Below are positions 24,401 to 35,800 of a stretch of 64,000 bases of DNA, one piece after another. The notes under the pieces are model-generated. The model was not told the DNA's origin. It did no database searches and saw nothing but the letters and a program-made list of their open reading frames with translations. The position numbers were made by a program, and so were the translations under genes. The DNA comes from Rotaria sordida (lineage: Eukaryota > Rotifera > Eurotatoria > Philodinida > Philodinidae), in assembly GCA_905250125.1 (NCBI GenBank), contig CAJNOL010000776.1, forward strand, positions 40,129 to 104,128, read 5' to 3'. How positions within the stretch are numbered: position 1 is the stretch's first letter; the number at the start of each line of letters is the position of its first letter.

Positions 24401-27400
24401 CAAAAGTTAATTCTACTTCTAAACATAATATGTTAAGAAAAAAAACACCACAACCATCACAAAATCAATCATTGACATCTTTCAATCAAAAACAACCAAA
24501 TATCAAAACATCAAGAAAAAAATTTACAAATTATAGTTTATTAACAAATTCAGAATTAGCATATGATACTGAACAAGGATCTGATGTATGGATGAACAGT
24601 CATGAAGATATTAGTCAAATTTTAAGTATTAATGAACAAGATGAAAGAAAACCAAAAATTCATAAACGACAACAAAAAAAACAAAATAAAAATCGAATAA
24701 TCGATGGTTCGAAATTTATGCCTTTTAATTTAAAAGCACGTGCTGATCATCAAGCTTATACCATAGATTCATCAAGATGTAAACTTTTACTTTTTTTTCT
24801 TTTCGTTTGTCTCGATTAGGAATCAGTTTGGTTCGACTCGATTGCAAATAAAAAAAATACTAACTAATCCCATCTCTGTTAGGAATGGGTGATTCCGATA
24901 CGATTCCACTTCTAAAAAAAAAATCCGATTTTGTCCACATCTAGTCTCGATATTAAAGTTTATGTATATATATATATATATGTTTTTTTTTTCTTCTCCA
25001 TAGTACCAAGTATTGAGCAATCATGTGGTGAACATTATCTTAAAAAATTATCAAATTATCTTTCTCATCGTCCAATTATTCGTCTTCCAGTGACACAAAT
25101 AGAAAAATTTGAATGTGGAACTATTGGACCTCATCTTCATCCTTCGTCAATTGCTCGTCAATTCTTTTTTTTACCATCAATTCATAATCGTCATCATTTA
25201 TCATCTCAAATTTATCAAACAAATGAATCACTTACAGATCAATTTTATTCTTTTATGTCATCAGAAAATATTGATGATAAACAAGCATTTGAATCAATAC
25301 TCAATTGGCAACCACAGCAACAACATTCAATATCAAAGACTGAACAGAGTAAATTTCAACATGTATATTTGTTAGATACATCAACAGGCAATACAGTTCG
25401 TGGTAGACAATATCCTATCTTAACTGATGAAATCGATATGATTGATGATCCAAATACATGCACTATTGTTAATAAATGGGCTTTTGCTGATTTAGTTAAT
25501 ACTGAACGAAAAAAATTTATTCAAGAATCAACAGATAGTATTACGAAATCTAAAAAACGATCAAAGCTAAATAATAATAATAATAATAATATTAAAATAT
25601 GTTTACGAAAACGACCATTAACACAATTCGAACAAAATGTATTCAAAGAAGTTGATATTATAAGTATTGTTGATTCACAAACAATATTGCTTCATATACC
25701 ATCAATAACTGTTGATAATCAAGTATTCATTAAAAATCGAAAATTTAAATGTGATCAAACATTTGATGAACATTGTCAAATAAGTACTATTTATCATTCA
25801 ACTCTTGCTCCATTACTTGATCTAGCAATTGATGGTAGCAAGTAAGAATATAAAATATTTCTTTTTTTTTTGCTTTTTAAATTGTTTTTATGTGTTTATA
25901 ATGATTTACACGATTTACTACCCGTTAATTATTTGAAAGGAGAGAGAGAGTGTGTGTGATTGTAGGTAGTGTGGACACAAGTCTGCGCCTTTTCTACATC
26001 CTCACCTTAATTGTCGCAATAATTACTCATTTGCTCATTTCTCTTCTTCTAAATAATCAACAGAAAATAAATCTTGTACACGATTTACTCCCGATTCCGT
26101 CTCATTTGATACCCTTCTCAATTCAGACCCTTTTCGATTCGTTCGTAATTCATCAAATTAAAAGATGACAAGCCTTCATTTATCTTCATGATCAGTCATC
26201 TAAAGAATTCATTCTCGAATGATCATTTATTGAGCAGAATCCATACAATAACACGGTTTAAACTAAATGATGTGTCAGCGATAGAGCTTGTCGTATTAAA
26301 ATACGAAAAGCGAATAACAAGTAACATGTAAATCGCAACTACACATCGTAAAGCACTTGTATTTAACTGTCAAGGTTTACAATTAGAAATTCAATGTAGT
26401 AAAAACCATAAAAACGAAATTCGTTAAGAAATCAAAAGAAGCAACTTAATTTTTTTTCATTGTATATATGTATGACGTGTCTGTGCGTTATAAATATTGA
26501 TAACTTTTGTATTTATCTGGTTATTCTTTATTATACAGGCTATTCACTTCTATGTTGAATATAATGAGAAAAAATACTTTAGATCGTTGATCTTTTTCGA
26601 GTAGTGATTTTTAATTATCTCTTCTTGAATGCTTCTACACAATCCACACCACTTCTCATCTACATTCAGTACTTTGCTTTCAGGGATCAAATGATTCTAC
26701 TCCAAATCGATGGTACTCGATAAACTAATTGGTCTAACTGGCAGAGTAAATTAAACAGTGTGGGTGCTACAGTGCCGCTGATCTGGAGAAGCATCTCAGA
26801 TCAATGATAGCCTTAACTAATTTATCTGATTGACAATTGGGAATACTGCAGAATGAGGGTGAAGACATCAAAGAATATCAGGATAAGGTTGTTGTCGTCG
26901 TTAATCTGAAGCAGTACCTGCACTTTTTTGACAAATAATAATGTGAAATGAATCCTGAAAAAAGTTGGTGACCAAAAATACTATCATCCCATATAATTAT
27001 GAATCATTGTAATTGATAATACTACAACCACATTGATAAATTATTAAATGAGATCGATTTGAGAAGCAACCCAATTGAGAGATCATCAAATATGACTGAT
27101 TCAGGAACTCTTCCGTGTACATAATTAATTAATCATTTGTATATAGTTGTTTATGTTTAATTGGTGGTGGAAAATATTCGGGTAAAAATTATCTTCTTCA
27201 TTCATTAATTGATTTATTTGCATTTGATTTAATTCGTCTTTTATCATCATATGATATCTATATAAAATTACTTGGTATATGTCATAATCGAATAATTGAT
27301 CTTTTACAAAATTATTCACCAATACGTATTATTAAATCAATGAATTGGACATTAATACCAAATGATGTATTTCATTTAAAAAATAATGATGATATTGATT

Positions 27401-27943
27401 ATATAGCATGTCAAATAAAAAAACGTCGTCGTTTTATTCATCAATTAATACAAATTAATTTTCATGACAAAGATCAATCAATAATAATAGGTTCATTAAT
27501 GATTGTTGTTTTAGCTTCATCTCAATATGTTTATACAAGAAATTTATGTTCACATCGAAGAAAATTTTTAATTAATTCATTAAATAAAACAATTTTATCA
27601 TTTAAAAGAGCATTACTTGGTATTCGACAAAATCCAGATCGTGTTCGAGCAGGTATTATTTATTAAATATTTATGATTATAAACTTTAATTTGATATTCT
27701 TTTTTTTTAGCATTTAATAATGATATTTTAACTCGATTAATTCAACCATATGTATTTCATGATCAATCAAATATTTGTTATATTGGAACGCTTAATCCAG
27801 GTCATCGACATCGTATTGCAACGAAATCTACAATTGAATTTGCTCGAAATCTTCGTTTCTGTTTAAAACGTATTAATAAACAACGTCGAAAACGAGAAAA
27901 TTTATCTCGAATGAACACAAATAATAATGATAATATATTTTAA
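15468..27943 (+). CDS. Giant protein with C-terminal kinesin-13-like pseudo-motor
   Basis: 24 inferred exons, about 2,780 aa. Exon starts: 15468, 17205, 17638, 18361, 19013, 19452, 19664, 20169, 20611, 21388, 21604, 22129, 22249, 22388, 22586, 22901, 23223, 23351, 23466, 23585, 24018, 25004, 27147, 27711; every junction keeps phase. A Cys-rich patch (CIQCRQ, CTVCYR, CICNSK-like pairs, residues about 125-205) may bind zinc. A long Ser/Asn/Lys-rich disordered middle follows. A kinesin-13/KIF24-type head lies near residues 2450-2765: ICLRKRPLTQFEQNVFKEVD, FKCDQTFDE, then LCLIGGGKYSGKNY in place of the P-loop GQTGSGKT, no SSRSH switch I, IVVLASSQ in place of VDLAGSE, and a preserved INSLNKTILSFKRAL, NDILTRLIQPYV and CYIGTLNPG. 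ATP hydrolysis is unlikely. It could be two genes merged by my joins; the motor exons 22-24 are the firmest. Weak points are the 37-bp intron at 20132 and the donors at 22524 and 23294. Confidence 0.65.
16475..17147. mobile_element. Tc1-like TIR element in intron 1 of the kinesin-like gene
   Basis: The left end CAGTAGTGGACAAAA and the reverse complement of the right end CAGTAGTGAACAAAAG match. Further in, CAAAGAGAATTATGATG occurs on the left (about 16520) and inverted on the right (about 17050). TA follows the right end, while the left flank TA is two bases away, so it is slightly degraded. It makes up most of the 750-bp intron 16455-17204. The apparent stop codon of the first open frame (near 16500) lies inside this element, which supports splicing it out. 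No transposase frame is seen. Confidence 0.78.
17727..18360 (+). other. 634-bp intron of the kinesin-like gene
   Basis: The donor ACT|GTATGC and acceptor TTTCTAG|ATTGAA keep phase 0. The 634-bp interior is far longer than neighbouring introns and includes a short open stretch (about 17930-18154) without a recognisable domain. It may hold a decayed insertion; no inverted ends were identified. Confidence 0.5.
25842..27146 (+). other. 1.3-kb intron splitting the kinesin-like head before the P-loop
   Basis: The donor AGCAA|GTAAGA and acceptor TATATAG|TTGTTT join SKN to CLCLIGGGK in frame. This places the intron immediately before the P-loop-equivalent. The interior around 26690-26950 has scraps of translation that vaguely resemble a retroelement gag region, with several stops. 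I would not call an element on that evidence. Confidence 0.55.
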
Positions 27944-29889
27944 GACATAATTATCAATTGTCTTGTGCATTTTTAAATATCTTTTGAATTCTATCTTTGT
28001 ATGTAATAACGTAAAGTTTTATGTTTTCAACTGAATAAAATTAGGTTAAGTGACATTTTGAGATATTTTTTAAACAATATATATCGATCATGAAAATAGA
28101 AATTTTAGATTCAATCCAGTTAGTTCTCTTATTCGAATGTTGAAGAAATATAGACGAATAATGTATTTTTTTTTTCATATTCAAGGTAATTATTTGATCT
28201 CAAAACAAAATAGAGGATTTATAAATCATATGATTACAGAATGTCCTAAAACTTTGTCCAGAAAGTTTGCCTAAATAATTCTTAAGCATTTCAAGCGATT
28301 TATATATTTTTTTAAAAATAATATTATAGTATATTGTTTGAGATTTTGTTTTGTATATTTTCAGATAAATGTCTGTGATTATAAATATTCGAATAAAAAT
28401 AGATTTGTAAATGGCAAAATTTGAATCATCTATTATACTGAAAGAAAAAATACAAGTCAAATTTAGCACACAAACATCAGACAAAGACTGTACGAGAGAT
28501 ACTTTTCATTACTTGTACAAAATCAGTTTAGCAGTAAATGGACAACAACCTGAAAGAGATCTCGAAAAATTACAGGAAAGAAAATCGACGAAATTTCTGA
28601 TGCTTGTAAAAATGTGTGACTATAGAGTGTTTGAATTGTTGCAATCGGCTCTTTCCATTTGAATAATGTATCAATAAATATAAAGTAAAAAAATCTATAT
28701 GTATAAGATATAGATAAAGATTTGATAGAATACAAAATAAGAACCAATAACAGAAATAAATTAATTTGAAAATAAACTTTCTGTAGTATTTCTTTTTTTT
28801 TTGAAAATTTCGAAAAGGATTGATTTATGTAGTTCAGTTAATGACAATACTTTCGAACATTTATTTTAAGTCAAAGTATATGAAATAAAAGTTAAACGAA
28901 TATAATATCATATTATTAAAAAAAAAGAGAACAATTAAATCATTTGAACTGCTTCAGAGTTACTTGCGTAAGGTTTCTGGGTGAATTTTTGGGGCAGTCT
29001 GTATATAATTCATTCAGTAGTAGCTAAGCGAGAATTAAGTAGAAATATGTTGCCACTTATATGACATAAGAATCAAACAAAATCATACAAAAATATCATA
29101 TTTTATTGAGTAGTTATAATGAGTATCATTATTAGATTCTTATAGGATCTGTCTAACATATGAGATTTTCTGAGTAAAAACTATATTAGTATATGATCAT
29201 ATATATTTTTATACATGTAATTTGTTTATATCGATAGCTTTCGAATTGATACATAAGAAAATAACGGTAAACTGATAATATATGTTAGTTTATGGTTAAG
29301 AAAAGAAGTTTTGAAGCTTGAAAAGTGTAAGAAACTATATATTAATCAATGTTTGTATTTGAGTACAAATGTCATTTGAAATGACCGTCGTTGTAGTTGC
29401 ATAAAAGACATTATAGAAAAATATCTGTTGAAAATTTCATTATTCAATTGAATTTTCCGCCAATACTTTGCTGTAAAAAAGAACCAGCATTACATTACTA
29501 TGTGAAGTCTGTAATTTCAAGGTCACAAAACAAAATTGTTTTATTGACTGAGAAAATTTGCCGTGTGATGAGAATGAAAAGGTGGCGGACGTCTGCTGAA
29601 GGTCAATTTGTGAGCAATGATTAATGCTTTAGTGACATCTAGATATAACATATTGAAAACAATTTGTAACAGTTTTTCGATTTGTTTCGATAATTATTAT
29701 ATTTAAGAAAACTATAAATTCGAATTAAAGAATTCTTATTTGAAATAGATGTCATTAAAAATAAACTCATTGGTTGTCCCAAAAAACAAACAGACGATGA
29801 TTGAACACCTTTCAAAAAAGAGTCATTATTTTAAAACTTTGTTGACTCTTTTTTTTCTCTATATCATGGTTTATATATTTTTATTTCAG
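27944..29889. other. Intergenic region between kinesin-like and macroglobulin genes
   Basis: AT-rich, with no supported gene. Small frames (for example 28411-28662 and 29397-29624) have no recognisable domains and no splicing partners. The last part likely includes the promoter and 5' leader of the macroglobulin gene. A possible splice acceptor (TTATTTCAG) ends one base before its ATG at 29890, so a leader intron is possible. Confidence 0.5.
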
Positions 29890-32800
29890 ATGGGCCGTAT
29901 GAATGTTATTCTATGGCTTCAATTTCTTTTTTTGTATACTTTTACAACCATATTAGCTTATCAGTCGTCCGACTTTTTTCCATTCTATTCTCAAAATGAT
30001 ACATATACATTTGTTGACGAAGATGATGGTCTATCCATTTATAACCAAGATGAAGAATTTGATAATGATGTTCCTCTTAATCATTCTATTAAACGTCGAC
30101 AAATTCCATTAAATATTATAACATCACAACTGGCACGAATACCAATGGTACCATCATATATTATTCTAGGTCCACGTACTATTCGACCTGCACAATTAGT
30201 TGCATTAAGTGTAACTATTTTACGTGATGAATGGAATCCAATAATGGTAAAAGCATTAATATCTAATGATGATATGGATGTTGCTTCAGCTGAAGATTTA
30301 TTTATAATTGGTGTACCACGTACATTAGAAATGCGTATACCAAATAATATTCGTAATGGTACATATCGTTTAACACTTGAAGGAAAATTATTAACTGGTG
30401 AACAAAAATTTTATAATGTTTCACAATTAATATTTGAACAAAAAGCTGTAACAATACTTATTCAATTTGATCGACCTGCTTATCGTCATGAAACAGTTGT
30501 ACAATTTCGTTGTATACCAATTTATCCTGATCTAAGTGGTTATTTTCATACAGTTGATGTTTATATACTTGGTCCATCGGGACATATTTTACGTAAATGG
30601 GAAAATCAACAAACAACAGCTGGTATGGTGGCACTTGAAGTAAATATTTAGATATAGAGTACAACAATTCAGAGTAGTCGTCTTCATTTTTTTTTGGAGA
30701 GTATTTCTGGTTCTCGAAAAAAGTACAATCGAGTCACATGAAATTTTTACCAAAGATAGAGTACGTTCAATAAGGGGATATGTGTTCAAAGAAAAAAATT
30801 TAAACAAGATTTAATTGGAAAACTCTGATTTTACATAGGACTATATCGAGTCTGTTTACGATCCTCGTCTAACATTGTCCGATTGGACTGAAGTACTTTT
30901 TTTTGGAGACACCTTAGACTTTATCTCAGAAATGATTTTAAACCTTTTTCAAAAATCTCTTTCTTTTTTTTTATATAAAAGACATATGTAAACGTTCGGA
31001 TTCCAAATTGGGGTGTTGGATCTTACGACTCTATTAATTCGGATAGCAAGGTCAAAAATAAAGACGAATAATTTCACCTTTAAGGAGTACTTCCAAATGT
31101 TTGTGGTCGAAATTTCAGCTTGTTCGAGCAAAGTTAGAGAAAGATCATAAATTCGGTCTGATATGAATCTATGGAAAGTCAAGATTTCCTGAACAAATCG
31201 CGAAGATCTAGTTTAAAATTTTTTTCCTAATAATAAATGACAAAAAACCGGAGGGAAGAGGTACCTTTAAATAATATCTTGTGTTTTTTTTCTTAGTATC
31301 CAATTAATGATGCACCACCCGAAGGTATTTGGTCAGTAAAATGTCGTGTTATGGGCTATGAAGCAGTAAAAACCTTTGAAATTTATGAATTTTATGCAAG
31401 AAAATTTGAAGTTAATGTTACTGTTCCATATTATTTACCAATAGATGCACCTGGTGTTGGTGGTATTGTTACAGCAAATTATTCTACAGGTATGGGTGTA
31501 CTTGGTTATGCACGAGTTGTTGTTCGTGCACGTGATATGTCTGTTCCATATGATCCACGTGCTAATCCATTAATAGATGTTGAATTTGATCGTTCAGCAT
31601 CATCATTTGTAACAACAATTAGTGATTTTAATGGTGTTGCTGGGTTTTTTATTCCAATAGCAAATATTCTTAGACTTGTACCTGATTTAGATGGAAAAGA
31701 AATTTTAATAACAGCAGTTGTTCATGATCCATGGTGGAATGAAACAAATAATGGTACAACTGTTGTTTCATTTTATAGACCTGGTGTACGTCTTCGTTTT
31801 CTTGGTGGTCCATCAATGGTATTTAAACCTCGTATGTTATTTACAACATACGTTGCTGCTGTTAATTTTGATGGTACAAAATATCCACCTGGTCCTAATC
31901 GATTTATTCGTGTATATACAGAGACTGAGATTGGTCCAATACAACCACCTGCTGATTATATACTTGATTCAACAGGTATAGTTCGACATCAATTTTTAGC
32001 ACCACCAGATCTAAGTATTATATTTATACGTCTTCGAGCTGAATTATATGATAATAATATAAAACTTCAAGATAGTGATGATGAACAACGTGCTATACGT
32101 TATTTATCGCCATCAAATAGTTATTTACAAGTTACATCAAGTACTGAGTCACCACGTGTTGGTGATTTTATGTTATTTCGTGTTAACATAACACAATATG
32201 TTGATTTTGTTTTTTATCATCTAACATCAGGTGGAAGATTAATTTTTACAAATATACTTCCAATGGATGGTGCTAAACAAAAAACATTTGATGTTGGTGT
32301 TAGTCGTGAAATGGCACCATCAGCACATATACTTGTTTATTATATACGTTATGATGGTGAAATAGTTGCTGATAGTATGAATTTTCATGTTAATACATCA
32401 TCAGTTACAAATCGTGTTAATATAACAATAAATCGACGAAAAGATTTTACTGGTAATACAATTGAAGTATTAGCATATGCATCACCACAATCATTTGTTG
32501 CATTTGCTGGTCTTGGTCTTGTACAAACACGTTTATTTCCACCAGGAAATCATTTTACTCCTGTTATGGTAAGTTTTCTTTTTAATAGAAAAGACTATAT
32601 TTTTTTTATTCTTTTTAAATTATAGATTTATGATGAATTATATTCATTTGATCATTATTCATCAACAAGTTTTCAACATACATGGTATTCTGAAATGGAT
32701 ATACCATCAAGTAGAGTTTTTTTTCCATCACAATCTTATGGTTATGATGTTGGTTCAACATTTAATTCATCTGGTATGCAAATATTTACTAATGTTAATG

Positions 32801-35800
32801 TTCAAGCTATACAAACAGCATGTAGTCAATTTGGTTTAATGCAATGTACAGATGGATCATGTTATCCACCACCATTAAGATGTAATGGTCTTCTCGATTT
32901 TTGTCGTGATGGTTCTGATGAAGCTAATTGTAAGAGATAATTTCAAAATAAAAAAAAAAAAGATTTCTATTGGCATGTTTTCTTTAGGTGATGTGAAAAG
33001 AGGAAATCATTATGATTTTACACCATTATATCGTCGTTTATGGCCATATTGGGAACGTGAATTACAACTTGATTTTATGTGGCATCAACAATTTGCTTAT
33101 CCTGATGGTCGTGTACAATTTCGTACAACAGTACCAAATGTAATTGCAACATGGGTTATAACAGCTATTGCTATAAGTCGTTTAACAGGTTTTGGCGTTC
33201 TTGATGTACCAGCTATATATGAAGGTACTCGACAATTTTTTATTAAAGTTGAAATTCCACCTATTGTCCGACTTGGTGAACAAATTGGTGCACGTGTTGA
33301 TGTTTTTAATTTTCAAACATATCGTATTGAAGCATTAATTATTTTACATGCATCAGATAATTATCGTTTTGTTAATGTTGATGATAATGGTGTTGTTACA
33401 TCTTATGCACCAAGATTAACTGAAGGACAACATCATGTTTTAGTTATTTTATATCCAAATGAAGTACGAAGAATATATCTTCCATTTGTACCAATTTTTG
33501 CTGGTGAAGTAGAAGTAATGATTGAAGGTAAACGATAGAACAAAAAACAAAAATTAAAGCAAAATTTATTTATATATATATAGATGTTTTTTTAATGTAT
33601 ATCAAAATCAATTTTCATAGAATGAAAATTTATTATTTGAAATTTTTATAAAGATGATTAGCAATGACAAGGTTTTAGGAATAATGTTTTGCTTTCGATT
33701 AATGATTAATTTTTGATAAGATTAGCATAGAAGTGTTTCGATGTTGATGAATCAAGAGATCGATTGGAATGTTTTCAATAAAAAATTGACTGGATTTTTA
33801 AGGGAAGAAGGGTTGAACATTTTTTTTTTTGGAAATTGGTAAGCAAAAAAAGCGAAAATTTTTCAAGAGTACGGGAACGTAGTGACCAATTTCTATCGAT
33901 CACATATTTCATGACTTATTTTCTGTCAAAAACAATTTTTTTTTTCTCATAGAAATATTAGCTTTTTGTACTCAAAAATAAGATTGATGAAAAAAGAAAA
34001 AGATCATTTGCAATGGAAAATCCTTGAGATGGATTCTTACTCTAAACGTTTGTGAAAAAAAACTTATTTTAAAAAATGACATACGGTAGATCACTCTATG
34101 CAGTTTTTTACACTGATTTTAAATATGTCTTTATTTTTCTCTCAAAGTGCTTCTGTGATAATGAAATCGCGAAACAATTTTTATAACCAAGATTTTTAGA
34201 AAGTCTATATCTCAGTCCAGATGCATTTGCGCATCTTTTCGCTAACTGAGTATATGTCCTAGATATAGAAGAACATTCTCCCAATGCTTCGCCGATATCG
34301 AATTAGTGGAAAAAAGTGACGGCTAATTTTATTCTAGACATCTTTTCCGGAAATGGTTAGCATAAAAAGAGTAATAATTTTTTCTCAGGATGTATAAATA
34401 GATCGAGCAGAAGTCCTAGCTTCACATTATGTATATATATATATGATTAATTGTCCAACTCTTTTGGAACTAATGAGGGAACTGTTTGTCAGTTGATAAA
34501 TCATTTTTGATTTCGAACTCTATGCATAAGGTAGATACTAGTCAGCTATGGCATACCATGTATCAACAAATTGAATAACGGATTTTCGCCCTAAAATTTT
34601 CTCCACAGATAAATGTACTTGTAACTAGAATGTTTTGAAAATTTTAGCTTAAGAGAATGTTTCCTTTGCGAGATATTGAATTTCTAAAAATATGAGAATC
34701 TCACATCTTTTAGCATGATTTGAATGATGTTTGGAAATTCAAAATCTTGCGAAAGAAGCATTGTTTTTAGTTAAAATTTTCAGAAGATTCTAGTCATAAG
34801 CTTTATTTTTTATGAAAAAACTCACTTTCATGTGTTGTTCATCTAATGTCCACATTGTTGCTCACTGTATCCCGTTTGAAACACCCCTCAATTAGTATGA
34901 TCGTAAAATTATTATTCTTCATTTCCAATATATGTACAATCTTTTTTTTTTTTTACTTAAAATCAAAAATCCATTTATCTGATATAAATAATGTTGATAG
35001 TAATATTTTTTTTAGACTTATTACAAGAAAATATGAAACGAATAGTTTCAAAGGTATCAAATTTCTAATTGCATAAGGCGTGCATGCATGTATATGTTTA
35101 TTTATATTGTTTTCACTATTGTATGAAAAATTGCTTTTTTTTTTTATCTCTGGTAACAAGTGTGCATGACGAGAGCGAAAGAAAAAAGATTTTTGTGCTT
35201 ATTAAATTAATAATCGAGCATGTAAAACGAAGATCTTTATATAAAGAATTCAGAATTAACAGGAAGCAATCTGGTTTTTTTTGTTTGTCTTGTCAATGAT
35301 AATTTTATAAAGTAAAATATGTTGATCATTCATTTTAATTAAATCATAATTTATAGCACGAAATTATTACTTACGAGATAAATGAAAATAAATTTTTGAA
35401 TATTAATCTAATTTTTCTATTTAGGTATAACTGGTGTTTCACGTGATTTTTATCGTGAAATAATTAAAGTTAATTATGAAGGTGTACGTAATTTTTATCA
35501 TACACCAACTGTATTATCATTAAATAATTTACCTCGACAAATGAATGAATATGATGTAACGGTACCTGAAAAATTTATAGTTCCATTAGAAAATTATTGG
35601 AGTTATGTACCTGGTTCAGCAACATGTGAAATATTTGTTTCTGGTGATGTAGCTGGTCCATTTTTCTTATTAGGTTATGATGAATGGTTAAATACAGATA
35701 ATTTAATTCAACGTACAACTGCACCAGCTGATTCAGGAATTTTTGATTTTGCTATGATGATTTATAATCTTCGTTATATGTTACAAGGTCAATAACATAA

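Noticed and set aside
24830-24850. GGTTCGACTCG resembling a tRNA B box
   Set aside because: There is no A box or foldable cloverleaf around it, and it lies inside an intron of the kinesin-like gene.
26690-26950. Possible gag-like retroelement remnant in the 1.3-kb intron
   Set aside because: Only short fragments between stops, with no zinc knuckle, no terminal repeats and no polymerase motifs.
28411-28662. 83-codon open frame between genes
   Set aside because: No recognisable motif, AT-rich codons, no supporting splice sites; probably chance.
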